A stretch of 64,000 bases of DNA from Paracoccus indicus. Its GTDB lineage: Bacteria > Pseudomonadota > Alphaproteobacteria > Rhodobacterales > Rhodobacteraceae. Location: the NCBI RefSeq assembly GCF_003056335.1, contig NZ_PYWA01000002.1, forward strand, positions 186,001 to 250,000, given 5' to 3'. Shown here in pieces: positions 1 to 10,449 of the stretch. Every line of letters starts with the position of its first letter. Positions within the stretch are counted from its first letter, which is position 1. Under the pieces are notes generated by a model. The model saw only the letters and a program-made list of their open reading frames with translations, was not told where the DNA came from and made no database searches. Position numbers and translations under genes: made by a program.

Positions 1-288
1 CTGCAAGGGGGCATTGCGTCGCTGGATGCGGCGCTGCGTCCGGTTGGGGGTGAAATCGGCCACGCGGATCCGCGCCGACATGCAGGCCACGCAGCTTTCG
101 CAGCTGGGACGATAGAGCACGTTCTGCGACCGCCGGAAGCCCTGGCGCGACAGGGCGTTGTTCAGCTCGGCCGCGTTGTCGCCCTGCAGGGCGGTGAACA
201 GCTTCCGTTCGGCGCGGCCATGCAGGTAAGGGCAGGGCTGCGGCGCCGTTACATAGAATTGGGGCGCATGGGGCAGGGTATGACGCAT
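1..288 (-). CDS. bpt: Aspartate/glutamate leucyltransferase, N-terminal part (cut by window edge)
   Basis: This is the N-terminal 96 residues of a bacterial arginyl/leucyl-tRNA-protein transferase; the rest lies beyond the left edge. These enzymes attach Leu to proteins starting with Asp or Glu, feeding them to the N-end rule protease pathway. The translation begins [22 protein letters not shown], the usual opening of this family in Rhodobacterales, and then shows the Cys pair of CESCVAC, which lies in the conserved N-terminal Cys region. The start ATG (complement of 286-288) is the family's normal start. It is divergent from glnE, with about 210 bases between them. I see no clear promoter in that gap. 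Confidence 0.9.
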   Translation of the reverse strand, partial: MRHTLPHAPQFYVTAPQPCPYLHGRAERKLFTALQGDNAAELNNALSRQGFRRSQNVLYRPSCESCVACMSARIRVADFTPNRTQRRIQRRNAPLQ

Positions 289-499
289 CACACGCGCCCC
301 TTGCGGCAGCTGATCGGGTCAGGGCTGGTCATGCGGATCTTGCAATATCCGGTGTGGCGTTTGTGTCAGGGTCGTGCGAAGCCTAGCAACCTTTGCGTGA
401 CAGGCCAAGCATGGAAAGACCCGTCCGGTTCCGTCTGCCGTGCCGTTGGCCGCGTCGGGGCGCGTTGACGCGGCAAGGCCGCCCGCTAAGGTGGCAGGC

Positions 500-3280
500 A
501 TGAGCTTTTGCGACCGCATCACCCGCCATCCGTTGCCCGTCGATCCCGCCCGCGCGCAGGATGCGGCGGCGCTGTTTCCCGACGCGCCCGCCCGCCTGCG
601 CGACCTGATCGCGGGGGTGGCGGGCAGCAGCCCCTATCTGGCCGGGCTGATCCGGCAGGAGGCCGACTGGCTGCCCGCCGCGCTGGACCACGACGATGTG
701 GTCGCCCGCGAAACGGCGGGGTTTCAGGATCTGTCGCCCGATGATCTGGGCGTGGCGCTGCGCCGCGCCAAGCGGCGGGTGGCGTTGCAGGCGGCGCTGG
801 CCGATCTGGGCGGCGTCTGGCCCTTGGCGCAGGTGACGCAGGCGCTGTCGGATCTGGCCGATCGCGCCGTCGATCTGGCTTTGCGCGCACATGTCGCGAC
901 CGAGGTCCGGCGCGGGAAACTGCCCGACACCGACGCCGATGCGGGGGGCATCTTCGCGCTGGCCATGGGGAAGGGCGGCGCGGGGGAATTGAACTATTCC
1001 TCGGACATCGACCTGATCGTGCTCTTCGATGAAACCGCCTATGCCGAGGTCGACCAGATGGAGGCCCGCGCCGCCCTGATCCGCGCCACCCGCAGGATGA
1101 CCGCGACCCTGTCGGATGTGACGGAGCACGGCTATGTCTTCCGCACCGACCTGCGGCTGCGACCCGATGCATCCGTCACGCCGGTCTGCATCTCGACCGC
1201 CGCCGCGCTTGCCTATTACGAGGCCGAGGGGCGGACGTGGGAACGCGCCGCCTTCATCAAGGCGCGGGCGGCGGCGGGAAACATTGCGGCGGGCGAGCGC
1301 TTCCTGCGCGAATTGCGTCCCTTCGTCTGGCGCAAGCATCTGGATTTCGCCGCCATCCAGGACGCCCACGACATGCGTCTGCGCATCCGCGACCACAAGA
1401 GCCTGGGCGGACGGCTGGAGGTTCCCGGCCACAACATCAAGCTGGGACAGGGCGGCATCCGCGAGATCGAGTTCTTCACCCAGACCCGCCAGCTGATCGC
1501 GGGCGGTCGCGACCCCGACCTGCGGGTCCGCGACACGGTGGGCGGTCTGGCAGCCCTGGCCGAAAAAGGCTGGATCCCCGCCGATGTCGCGCAGGAGCTG
1601 ACCGACCACTATCGCCAGCACCGCGACATCGAACACCGCATCCAGATGGTGAACGACGCCCAGACCCACAGCCTGCCCAAGGACGACCACGGCCTGCGGG
1701 TGGTCGCCGCCCTGATGGGATCCGACGACCCCGAGGCATGGCAGGCGGCGCTGAAGACCCGCCTTGCCCGCGTCCATGAATTGACCGAGGAATTCTTCGC
1801 CCCCGATGAGGTCAAGGCCAAGCGTCCCGATCTGTCCCCCGAATCGCAGGCCATCATCGACCGCTGGCAGGGCTATCCGGCGCTGCGGTCCGACCGCGCC
1901 CTGCAGATCTTCCGCCGGATCGAGGTGCCTCTGCTGGACCGCATGTCCCGCGCCAGCCACCCCGCCGAGGCCTTGGCGCGTTTCGACAGCTTTCTGGCGG
2001 GACTGCCCGCTGGCGTTCAGCTGTTTTCGCTCTTCGAGGCCAACCCCCAGCTGATCGACCTGATCGTGGACATCTGCGGCACCGCCCCCGCGCTGGCTGC
2101 CTATCTGGCGCAACATCCGGCGGTTCTGGATGCGGTGCTGGGCGGCAGCTTCTTCGCCCCCTGGCCAAAGGAGGCTGGTCTGCGCGCCGAATTGGAACAG
2201 GTGCTGCGGAACGCGGTGACCACGGGCGGATACGAGGCGGCTTTGGATGCCGCGCGGCGTTGGGCGCATGAATGGCACTTCCGCATCGGCGTGCACCACC
2301 TGCGCGGGCTGATCGACGCCGATGAGGTTGCCGGTCAATACGCCGATCTGGCCGGTGCCTGCGTTAGCGCACTGTTTCCCGTCACGGCGGATGAATTCGC
2401 GCGAAAGCATGGTCCTGCTCCGGGGCGGGGGGGCGTGGTGTTGGGGATGGGGTCGCTTGGTGCGCGGATGCTGAACGCGGGGTCCGATCTGGACCTGATC
2501 GTGATCTATGATGCCGATGGGGTCGATGCCTCGGATGGTCCGCGACCGCTGGCGGCGCGTCCCTATTACGCGCGGCTGACACAGGCGATGGTCACGGCGC
2601 TTTCCGCCCCCACCGCCGAGGGGCGGCTCTATGAGGTCGACATGCGGCTGCGGCCCTCGGGGCGGCAGGGGCCGGTCGCGACCTCGGTCCAGAGCTTCGA
2701 GGCCTATCAGATCTCCGAGGCGTGGACATGGGAACATCTGGCCCTGACCCGCGCCCGCGTCGTGGCTTGGACCGGCACGGATGCCCCGGCCTTGGCCGAT
2801 CAACTGGAAGTGTTGCGCATGCAGGTCCTGCGCCAGCGCGGCACCGACCCGCGGGTCATGCCCGATCTGGCGCAGATGCGCGCGCGGCTGTTCGCCGCCA
2901 AACCCGAGGCCGGACCCTGGGACGTCCGCAACGGTCCGGGGCGCTTGCAGGATATCGATCTGCTGGCGCAGGCTTGCGCGCTGCGGGCAGGCGATCCGGC
3001 GCGGGGCACCTTGGCGCAGCTGCGGGCGGGCAAGCGCAACAAACTGTTGGACCCATCCGAGGCCGAGACGCTGTCATCCGCATGGCGGGTCTTCTGGCGG
3101 CTGCATGCGGCAGGTCGGCTCTTGACCGACCGCCCGCTGGACAGTGCCGAGATCGGGCGCGGCGCGCAGGAGTTCCTGCTGCGAGAGCTTGATGCCCCCG
3201 ACTGCGACACCATCACAGACCGTATCCGCGATCTGGTCGCCCGCGCCCGCGCCCTGATCGATGCGCAGGTGCCGAAATAG
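500..3280 (+). CDS. glnE: Bifunctional glutamine synthetase adenylyltransferase / adenylyl-removing enzyme
   Basis: GlnE controls glutamine synthetase by adding AMP to it or removing AMP according to nitrogen status signalled through PII. The 926-residue protein has the two nucleotidyltransferase halves expected: GKGGAGELNYSSDIDLIV near residue 155 (the deadenylylating half) and GMGSLGARMLNAGSDLDLIV near residue 650 (the adenylylating half), each with the DxD metal pair. I chose the ATG at 500, giving MSFCDRITRHP, because the upstream in-frame codons do not look conserved and the resulting length is normal for alphaproteobacterial GlnE. It converges on the next gene with only 4 bases between stop codons, so there is no room for a separate terminator. 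Confidence 0.95.
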   Translation: MSFCDRITRHPLPVDPARAQDAAALFPDAPARLRDLIAGVAGSSPYLAGLIRQEADWLPAALDHDDVVARETAGFQDLSPDDLGVALRRAKRRVALQAALADLGGVWPLAQVTQALSDLADRAVDLALRAHVATEVRRGKLPDTDADAGGIFALAMGKGGAGELNYSSDIDLIVLFDETAYAEVDQMEARAALIRATRRMTATLSDVTEHGYVFRTDLRLRPDASVTPVCISTAAALAYYEAEGRTWERAAFIKARAAAGNIAAGERFLRELRPFVWRKHLDFAAIQDAHDMRLRIRDHKSLGGRLEVPGHNIKLGQGGIREIEFFTQTRQLIAGGRDPDLRVRDTVGGLAALAEKGWIPADVAQELTDHYRQHRDIEHRIQMVNDAQTHSLPKDDHGLRVVAALMGSDDPEAWQAALKTRLARVHELTEEFFAPDEVKAKRPDLSPESQAIIDRWQGYPALRSDRALQIFRRIEVPLLDRMSRASHPAEALARFDSFLAGLPAGVQLFSLFEANPQLIDLIVDICGTAPALAAYLAQHPAVLDAVLGGSFFAPWPKEAGLRAELEQVLRNAVTTGGYEAALDAARRWAHEWHFRIGVHHLRGLIDADEVAGQYADLAGACVSALFPVTADEFARKHGPAPGRGGVVLGMGSLGARMLNAGSDLDLIVIYDADGVDASDGPRPLAARPYYARLTQAMVTALSAPTAEGRLYEVDMRLRPSGRQGPVATSVQSFEAYQISEAWTWEHLALTRARVVAWTGTDAPALADQLEVLRMQVLRQRGTDPRVMPDLAQMRARLFAAKPEAGPWDVRNGPGRLQDIDLLAQACALRAGDPARGTLAQLRAGKRNKLLDPSEAETLSSAWRVFWRLHAAGRLLTDRPLDSAEIGRGAQEFLLRELDAPDCDTITDRIRDLVARARALIDAQVPK

Positions 3281-3284
3281 CGAC

Positions 3285-5387
3285 CTATCCCGCCGCCACG
3301 TTCCGTTCGGCGGGCTGGGCGGATGCGGCGACCTCGGGGCGGGCCTGTTCGGCGCTGGTCTGAAGGTCGGCGGCAACCTCGGACAGGGTCCTGCCGCCGA
3401 TCTGGCCCAGAACCGGGATCGAGACCAACCCGGCGGGCAGGGCCGGTGCAGGCATGTCTGTGGCCTCGACGAACAGCCCATGGGCGGTCTTGTCCCAGTA
3501 GAACGGCTTGGTCACCACCTCGCAGATGGCCTTCCATCCGGCCAGGCAGCCAAGCGGGAAATAGAGGTGAAGCGTCGGCACCCAGGCCAGCAGATGCCGA
3601 TGCTTGGCCCCGCTAACCGCCCGCATGCCCACGAAGATCGACAACAGTTCCGAGGCGACGAACAGGGTGAACAGCGCGGGCACGGCCCATGTGCCCAAAG
3701 CCTCGAGTGGGCCACGCAGGGGGTGGGGCAGGCCGAGGCTCAGCAGCCAGAAGCTCCAAAGGACCGGGGCCAGCAGGTATTGCGACACCGCGCCGAAGAA
3801 CTGGACCTGGAACCACCAGAAGCGCCATGCCCCCAGGTCGCGGTGCAGCTGCATCGGGTTGCGCATATGGACCGCCCAGGTCAGGGCATAGCCCTTGAGC
3901 CAGCGCGACCGCTGCTTGACCCAAGGCATGGCGCGGCAGTTGGCTTCCTCATCCGTGGTCGTGTCGATGATCCGGGTGCGATAGCCGCGGCGGTTCAGGC
4001 GGACGCCCAGATCGGCGTCCTCGGTGACGTTCCAGCTGTCCCAAGCGCCGACTTCCTCGAGGATGTTGCGGCGGAAGAACAGCGTCGTTCCGCCCAGGGG
4101 GACGACCAGCCCCAGACGGGCGACACCGGGCAGCAGAACACGGAACCATGCGGCGTATTCGATGGTGAAACAGCGCGCCAGCCAATTGGTGCGCGGGTTG
4201 TAGAAATCCAGCGCCCCTTGCAGGCAGGCGACATCGGCGGGCGCGAAATGGAAGGCGCGGGCGACCTTGTGCAGCTGATCGGGGTCGGGGCGATCCTCGG
4301 CGTCCCAGATGCCCACGATCTGCGACTTGCAGAAATTCAGTGCATAGTTCAGCGCGCGCGGCTTGGTCTTGATGGGACCGTCGGGGACGCGGACGACACG
4401 GATCCAATGGGGCAGGGTGACGCCATGCAGGGCAGCCTCGGTCACATCGTCGCTGGCCTCGATCACCAGCAGGATGTCGGTCAGCTCGCGCGGGTATTGC
4501 AGGCGGGCCAGGCGGCCGACCAGCTTGCCCGCGACATCGCTTTCCTTGAACAAAGGCACCATGACCGAGATCATCGGCAAAGGCACATCGACGTCCGAAG
4601 GCAGCAGCTGCCCCTGTGCCACGGCCTGCTGCAGTTCCTGGTTTTCGCTGCGCGCACGACGAAAGCCCGTGAAGGCCAGCAGCTTCAGCGCCGATTGCGA
4701 CAGCAGCGTCAGCACCGCCCAACCCGTCAGCACCCAGGCCAGCAGGACCGGCGCGAAGACGATCCCCGCCAGCACCGTCAGCGCCAAGGCAAAGGCCAGC
4801 TGGCCGGTGCGGGCGTGGTTCTGGGTGCGGCAGCTTTCGGCGGCGGGGACGCGGCACTCGGCTTCGCGGATCAGGCGGGTGCGGCGCCAGTCAAGGATGC
4901 CGGACTGGACCTGTTCCTCGCTTGCCAGCAGCATGCGGACGTGGCCGAATTCGCGCGGCAGGCGGCGCAGCAGGGCCTCGAACGCCTCGGGGCGGGCCGT
5001 GGCGATCCATGTCACCCCGCCGATGCGCCGCCACGGCAGGATGGCATGGGTCAGGCAGAAGCCGGCACCGGCGATGTCGATCAGGCGCGGGTCTGCGGGG
5101 CTCTGGTCGGGGTCGATGGCGGTGGTGCGCCACTGACGCGACAGGGCGCGGGCCATGGCATCGGGCTGGACCATCCGCTGCGCCAGCAGGACGGGGCCCA
5201 AGGCTTGGCCCTGCTTCTGGCTGATGACGGTGGCCTTCAGCAGATCGGCGGGATCGACGGCGCCGTCTTCCAGCAGGATCTGCCCCAAGGGACGCAGCGT
5301 GCGCGGTGCGATCGTGGGACCGCGCAGCACGATGCCGCCTTCGTCGTTCAGATTTGCCGGCTGTGGCAAAGGCGCAAGCATGGCCAT
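3285..5387 (-). CDS. Membrane glycosyltransferase family 2 with N-terminal MshEN/GspE-N domain
   Basis: This is a processive cellulose synthase-like glycosyltransferase of 700 residues. Residues ~31-90 match the duplicated MshEN (GspE N-terminal) pattern, L-G-Q-I-L then Q about 20 residues on, repeated as L-G-P-V-L then Q; in other proteins this domain binds cyclic di-GMP. Two membrane segments follow near 205-255. The catalytic part shows ASDD (~312), DAED (~360), TEDADLG (~457) and QRSRW (~495), the Q-x-x-R-W signature of polysaccharide-extending enzymes, and three or four C-terminal membrane segments follow. The ATG at 5387 has GGGGAA six bases upstream; the upstream ATG at 5417 has no ribosome site. 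Likely role: export-coupled synthesis of an exopolysaccharide. The polymer is unknown and no partner genes are adjacent. Confidence 0.8.
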   Translation of the reverse strand: MAMLAPLPQPANLNDEGGIVLRGPTIAPRTLRPLGQILLEDGAVDPADLLKATVISQKQGQALGPVLLAQRMVQPDAMARALSRQWRTTAIDPDQSPADPRLIDIAGAGFCLTHAILPWRRIGGVTWIATARPEAFEALLRRLPREFGHVRMLLASEEQVQSGILDWRRTRLIREAECRVPAAESCRTQNHARTGQLAFALALTVLAGIVFAPVLLAWVLTGWAVLTLLSQSALKLLAFTGFRRARSENQELQQAVAQGQLLPSDVDVPLPMISVMVPLFKESDVAGKLVGRLARLQYPRELTDILLVIEASDDVTEAALHGVTLPHWIRVVRVPDGPIKTKPRALNYALNFCKSQIVGIWDAEDRPDPDQLHKVARAFHFAPADVACLQGALDFYNPRTNWLARCFTIEYAAWFRVLLPGVARLGLVVPLGGTTLFFRRNILEEVGAWDSWNVTEDADLGVRLNRRGYRTRIIDTTTDEEANCRAMPWVKQRSRWLKGYALTWAVHMRNPMQLHRDLGAWRFWWFQVQFFGAVSQYLLAPVLWSFWLLSLGLPHPLRGPLEALGTWAVPALFTLFVASELLSIFVGMRAVSGAKHRHLLAWVPTLHLYFPLGCLAGWKAICEVVTKPFYWDKTAHGLFVEATDMPAPALPAGLVSIPVLGQIGGRTLSEVAADLQTSAEQARPEVAASAQPAERNVAAG

Positions 5388-5453
5388 GGACGATTCCCCG
5401 TGAAGCGTCCTCGTCATGCCACGAATGTGATTAACGGAAGGTTAAGGCGCAAG

Positions 5454-5484
5454 GGCCGCGCGGGGATCAGTCCCCCGCGCGGCC
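5454..5484 (-). terminator. Terminator-like hairpin after carA
   Basis: GGCCGCGCGGGG pairs with CCCCGCGCGGCC across a short loop, about 13 bases past the carA stop. There is no strong T-run after it in the carA direction, so termination strength is uncertain. Confidence 0.6.
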
Positions 5485-5497
5485 TTGGAACAACCTC

Positions 5498-6646
5498 TTA
5501 TGCACGCCTCGCGTGCATCGAGTCGGTGAAGCGCTTGAACAGATACATGCTGTCCTGCGGCCCGGGCGATGCCTCGGGGTGGTGCTGGACCGAAAAGACC
5601 GGCCGGTCGGCCATGCGGATGCCGCAGTTGCTGCCGTCGAACAGGCTGACATGGGTTTCCAGCACGCCCTCGGGCAGGGTCTGTGAATCCACCGCGAAAC
5701 CGTGGTTCATCGAGGTGATCTCAACCTTGCCGGTTTCGACGTCGCGCACCGGGTGGTTCGCGCCGTGGTGGCCGTGACCCATCTTGATGGTCTTGGCACC
5801 AAGCGCCAGCGCCAGCATCTGGTGGCCAAGGCAGATGCCGAACATCGGCAGGTCCTTTTCCAGCAGCGACTGGATCATCGGCACGGCATAGACGCCGGTC
5901 GCGGCCGGATCGCCGGGACCGTTGGCCAAGAAGATGCCCTCGGGCTCGTGGGCCAGGATCTCCTCGGCGGTGGCGGTGGCGGGCAGGACCGTCACATCGG
6001 CACCGTGCGACACCAGCGAACGCAGGATGTTGCGCTTGGCACCGTAATCGATGGCCACGACCTTGAAGGGCTTGTCCTCGGGCGAGGTGCCGAAGCCCTT
6101 GCCCCATTCCCAGGTGCCCTCATCCCACTTGTAGGTCTGGGCGCAGCTGACCGTCTTGGCCAGGTCCAGCCCGACCAGACCCGTCCAGTCGCGGGCGCGG
6201 GCAACCAGCGCCTCAATGTTGAAATTGCCGTCCGGGTCATGGGCCAGCACCACATGCGGCGCGCCCTGCTGGCGGATCGCACGGGTCAGGCGGCGCGTGT
6301 CGATGGCCCCGATGCCGATGCGGCCCTTGCGGGCCATCCATTCGGTCAACTCGGCAGTCGTGCGCCAGTTCGACGATTGCGTCGGGTCCCACCGCACGAC
6401 GATGCCGCTGGCGACCGGATCCTGCGCTTCGTCGTCTTCCGTGGTCACGCCGGTATTGCCGATGTGGGGGAAGGTGAAGGTCACGATCTGGCTGGCATAG
6501 GAGGGATCGGTCATGATCTCCTGATAGCCGGTCATCGCGGTGTTGAAGACCAGTTCGGCGACGGTTTCGCCGGTGGCGCCAAAGCCCTGGCCGTAGAATA
6601 CGGTCCCGTCGGCAAGCGCAAGGCAGGCAGTCGGTTTTACAGCCAT
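5498..6646 (-). CDS. carA: Carbamoyl-phosphate synthase small (glutaminase) subunit
   Basis: CarA hydrolyses glutamine and passes ammonia to CarB for carbamoyl phosphate synthesis, feeding pyrimidines and arginine. The 382-residue protein has the class I amidotransferase domain in its second half: nucleophile Cys272 in GICLGHQ and the His in HHPEASPGPQD near residue 356. The N-terminal half has LADGTVFYGQGFGATG, typical of CarA. The start MAVKPTACLALADG at 6646 is preceded by AGAGGTG at good spacing; the longer reading frame lacks a site and family similarity. carB is not in the window. The gene is divergent from yqeY. Confidence 0.95.
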   Translation of the reverse strand: MAVKPTACLALADGTVFYGQGFGATGETVAELVFNTAMTGYQEIMTDPSYASQIVTFTFPHIGNTGVTTEDDEAQDPVASGIVVRWDPTQSSNWRTTAELTEWMARKGRIGIGAIDTRRLTRAIRQQGAPHVVLAHDPDGNFNIEALVARARDWTGLVGLDLAKTVSCAQTYKWDEGTWEWGKGFGTSPEDKPFKVVAIDYGAKRNILRSLVSHGADVTVLPATATAEEILAHEPEGIFLANGPGDPAATGVYAVPMIQSLLEKDLPMFGICLGHQMLALALGAKTIKMGHGHHGANHPVRDVETGKVEITSMNHGFAVDSQTLPEGVLETHVSLFDGSNCGIRMADRPVFSVQHHPEASPGPQDSMYLFKRFTDSMHARRA

Positions 6647-6801
6647 ATCGGCACCTCTGGATCTGAAATCTTGGGGTGAATAAGGTCCGCAGGTTCCAAG
6701 GTCAACCCGCCGCAACGGTCACGGGCGCTTGAATTGCGCCGCTCATGCGCCTAGATCGCAGGCTTTCCGGCGCATCCCGCGCCAGCAACGGAGACCGGAC
6801 C

Positions 6802-7263
6802 ATGGAACTGCGCAGCAAGCTGCAAGCCGCGACGAAGGAAGCGATGAAGGCGCGCGACACCGCCCGCCTGTCCACGCTGCGCCTGATCGGCGCCGCCGTC
6901 AAGGACCGCGAGATCGCCGCCCGTGGCGGGGATGGCGACGGCGCCCTGACCGAGGCCGATCTGATCGCGATCCTGTCGCGCATGGTCAAGCAGCGCCAGG
7001 AATCGGCCAAGGCCTACGAGGAGGCCGGTCGTCTTGAGCTGGCCTCGAAGGAAGAAGATGAAATCACCGTCATCCAGGAATTCCTGCCCCGCCAGATGAC
7101 TGCCGATGAAACCCGCGCCGCCATCGACAAGGCCATCAGCGACCTGAACGCCGAGGGCATCCGCGACATGGGCCGCGTCATGGCCGCGCTGAAGGAACGC
7201 CACGCCGGTCAGATGGACTTCGGCGCCGTGGGCCCGGCGGTCAAGGATCGCCTGCTGGCGTGA
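6802..7263 (+). CDS. GatB/YqeY domain protein
   Basis: This 153-residue protein belongs to the YqeY family, which resembles the C-terminal tRNA-binding region of the GatB amidotransferase subunit. It opens MELRSKLQAATKEAMKARD and contains LRLIGAAVKDREI and the EEDEITVIQEFLPRQM segment that mark the family. The start at 6802 follows GGAGA. YqeY genes are often near carA in Rhodobacterales, as here (divergent). Its cellular role is not firmly established; involvement with tRNA amidation is an inference from fold only. Confidence 0.88.
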   Translation: MELRSKLQAATKEAMKARDTARLSTLRLIGAAVKDREIAARGGDGDGALTEADLIAILSRMVKQRQESAKAYEEAGRLELASKEEDEITVIQEFLPRQMTADETRAAIDKAISDLNAEGIRDMGRVMAALKERHAGQMDFGAVGPAVKDRLLA

Positions 7264-7305
7264 ACCCTGTGCGGGCCTTGCGCGTTTGACGGCAGGAGGT
7301 GACCC

Positions 7306-7494
7306 ATGCCAGCACGATCCAAGGCCCAGCAACGCGCCGCCGGCGCGGCGCTCTCCGCAAAGCGCGGTGAAACAAAGGTCGGCGACCTGCAAGGCGCGTC
7401 CAAGGACATGTACGACAGCATGACCGAGGATGAGTTGGAGGATTACGCATCGACCGACCACGACGATCTTCCCGATCACGTCGAGGACGACTGA
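7306..7494 (+). CDS. DUF3008 family small protein
   Basis: A 62-residue protein that starts MPARSKAQQRAAGAALSAKRG and continues with GASKDMYDSMTEDELEDYA, the pattern of DUF3008. The N-terminal half is basic and the C-terminal half strongly acidic. A very good ribosome site (AGGAGGTGA) sits just before the ATG. It lies 42 bases after yqeY and may be co-transcribed with it. A strong hairpin follows at once. Function unknown. Confidence 0.8.
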   Translation: MPARSKAQQRAAGAALSAKRGETKVGDLQGASKDMYDSMTEDELEDYASTDHDDLPDHVEDD

Positions 7495-7495
7495 A

Positions 7496-7527
7496 GAAGG
7501 CGGGCGGAGGAAACTCCGCCCGCCTTC
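7496..7527. terminator. Bidirectional terminator between DUF3008 and DUF2244 genes
   Basis: A perfect 14-bp stem (GAAGGCGGGCGGAG with CTCCGCCCGCCTTC) closes a GAAA tetraloop, directly after the DUF3008 stop and one base before the convergent DUF2244 stop. Its position and symmetry fit termination from both sides. Confidence 0.85.
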
Positions 7528-7528
7528 T

Positions 7529-8026
7529 TCATTGCCGCGCCCGGGCGATGGCCTGAGTCAGTTCGCGGCACAGTTCCCGGCGTTCGGGTGGGGTCAGGAA
7601 GGCGCCCAGCTCGATCTCGCGCGTGCCGTCGGTCAGGGTCAGATAGTCCTCGACCGGGCCTTTGCGGATCTGCGCGCGCACCCAATAGCTGTTGGTGTCC
7701 CAATCGCGCGGCGTCCTGCCCGGATCAAGGCGGCGGACACGCAGACGCCGGTTGTCCAGCGTCAGCTCCTCATGCGTCTGGCCGGTGCGATAGCTGTGCT
7801 GCAACGCGAACCAGATCCCCGCCACCACGATGGCCCCGAAGGGCAGCAGCCCCCACAGGACGGGCGAGCCCAGCATGGCGATGATCGGCAGTGACAGCAG
7901 CGCGGCAGTCGTCCCGATGAACCAGACGAAGCCCTTTCGCGGCAGCGACCGATGTGGCCAGAGGGTCAGTCTTTGCAGAACGGCCCCGGAATCATCCGGG
8001 GCCGTCTGTGTCCATTGATATGGCAT
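7529..8026 (-). CDS. DUF2244 domain membrane protein
   Basis: A 165-residue protein with two close membrane segments at about residues 33-72 (LPRKGFVWFIG... and VLWGLLPFGAIVVAGIW) followed by a soluble C-terminal domain with LTLDNRRLRVRR and W-x2-N-S-Y-W-V. This is the layout of DUF2244, an inner-membrane family that often sits beside cytochrome oxidase genes in alphaproteobacteria. It starts 13 bases after the ctaD stop and is almost certainly in the same transcript, so a role in oxidase assembly or the membrane environment of the oxidase is possible but unproven. Confidence 0.85.
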   Translation of the reverse strand: MPYQWTQTAPDDSGAVLQRLTLWPHRSLPRKGFVWFIGTTAALLSLPIIAMLGSPVLWGLLPFGAIVVAGIWFALQHSYRTGQTHEELTLDNRRLRVRRLDPGRTPRDWDTNSYWVRAQIRKGPVEDYLTLTDGTREIELGAFLTPPERRELCRELTQAIARARQ

Positions 8027-8039
8027 CGTTGGATCTGTC

Positions 8040-9764
<1,725 letters not shown>

Positions 9765-9830
9765 TTATCACGCTTTCTTTAGACCACCCGTGATGACCGG
9801 GCAATGCGTCACAGTGGCCAGATTGTCATG

Positions 9831-9894
9831 CCCCTGCCAGAATATCACACTCGGCAGGGGCGAGGGGTGGCCCCGGTGCGGCGGATTGCCGCAC
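9831..9894 (-). terminator. Two hairpins after cycA
   Basis: Downstream of cycA, GTGCGGC/GCCGCAC (9876-9894, loop of 5) is followed by CCCCTGCC/GGCAGGGG (9831-9860, loop of 14). They lie in the cycA-ctaD gap and suggest that cycA and ctaD are transcribed at least partly separately. Neither is followed by a clear T-run in the cycA direction. Confidence 0.5.
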
Positions 9895-9902
9895 GAGGGC
9901 GC

Positions 9903-10343
9903 TTACTCGGACGGGGCGTCGGGCGACACGCTGGTCAGATAGGCGGCGACATCGGCTTGGTTGCGGTTCAGCTTGAAGGTCATCTTGCTGCGCGCGCCGT
10001 CATCGCCGGATTTTTCCTTCACCCAGGCACCGGGATCGGTGACATAGGCGATCAGTTCCTCCTCGGTCCAGACCATGTCTGGATTGGCCTCGGCTGCGGC
10101 CAGGATGCCGTCACCGTAGCGGAAACCTTCCTGCGACGCGATCTTGGCGCCCATGATGTTCCACAGGTTCGGACCCACGGCGCCACCCTTGACGATGTCG
10201 GTGCCCTCGTCGTCCTTGATCATGTGGCAGGCGCGGCATTTGCGGAATTCCTTTTCGCCGGCTGCGGCATCGCCTGCATCCTGTGCGACGGCGGGAATGG
10301 CTAGGGTCGCGCCGATGAAGGCGCCGACAATGGCTGATTTCAT
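9903..10343 (-). CDS. cycA: Periplasmic cytochrome c550
   Basis: A class I c-type cytochrome that carries electrons from the bc1 complex to terminal oxidases and other periplasmic acceptors. The 146-residue precursor has a Sec signal (cleavage expected after AVA at residue 20), the heme motif C36-R-A-C39-H40, and an axial Met in SKMTFKLN. Its sequence closely follows cytochrome c550 of Paracoccus denitrificans (GEKEFRKC, GTDIVKGG, VGPNLWNIMG, YVTDPGAWV). AGGAAA precedes the start at 10343. Its place upstream of ctaD matches the cycA-ctaDI order known in P. denitrificans. Confidence 0.95.
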   Translation of the reverse strand: MKSAIVGAFIGATLAIPAVAQDAGDAAAGEKEFRKCRACHMIKDDEGTDIVKGGAVGPNLWNIMGAKIASQEGFRYGDGILAAAEANPDMVWTEEELIAYVTDPGAWVKEKSGDDGARSKMTFKLNRNQADVAAYLTSVSPDAPSE

Positions 10344-10449
10344 GTTGTTTTCCTCGCTCGGCCCGTTTCGCGGGCATGTCTCCTCCCCGACCCTACAGGC
10401 AGGAGCGGCCGGAAATCCACCTATCGAAAGGTCGCAGCGAAAGAATTGA

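Noticed and set aside
289-499. The gap between bpt and glnE
   Set aside because: It should hold divergent promoters, but I see no convincing promoter, operator or RNA gene in it.
383-2803. An 806-residue open frame antisense to glnE
   Set aside because: Its product is low-complexity and Gln/Gly/Arg-rich with no family pattern. It mirrors the codon structure of glnE and is a GC-rich shadow.
3261-5777. An 838-residue open frame antisense to the glycosyltransferase gene
   Set aside because: It crosses into carA and has no recognisable domain; the opposite strand has clear GT2 motifs.
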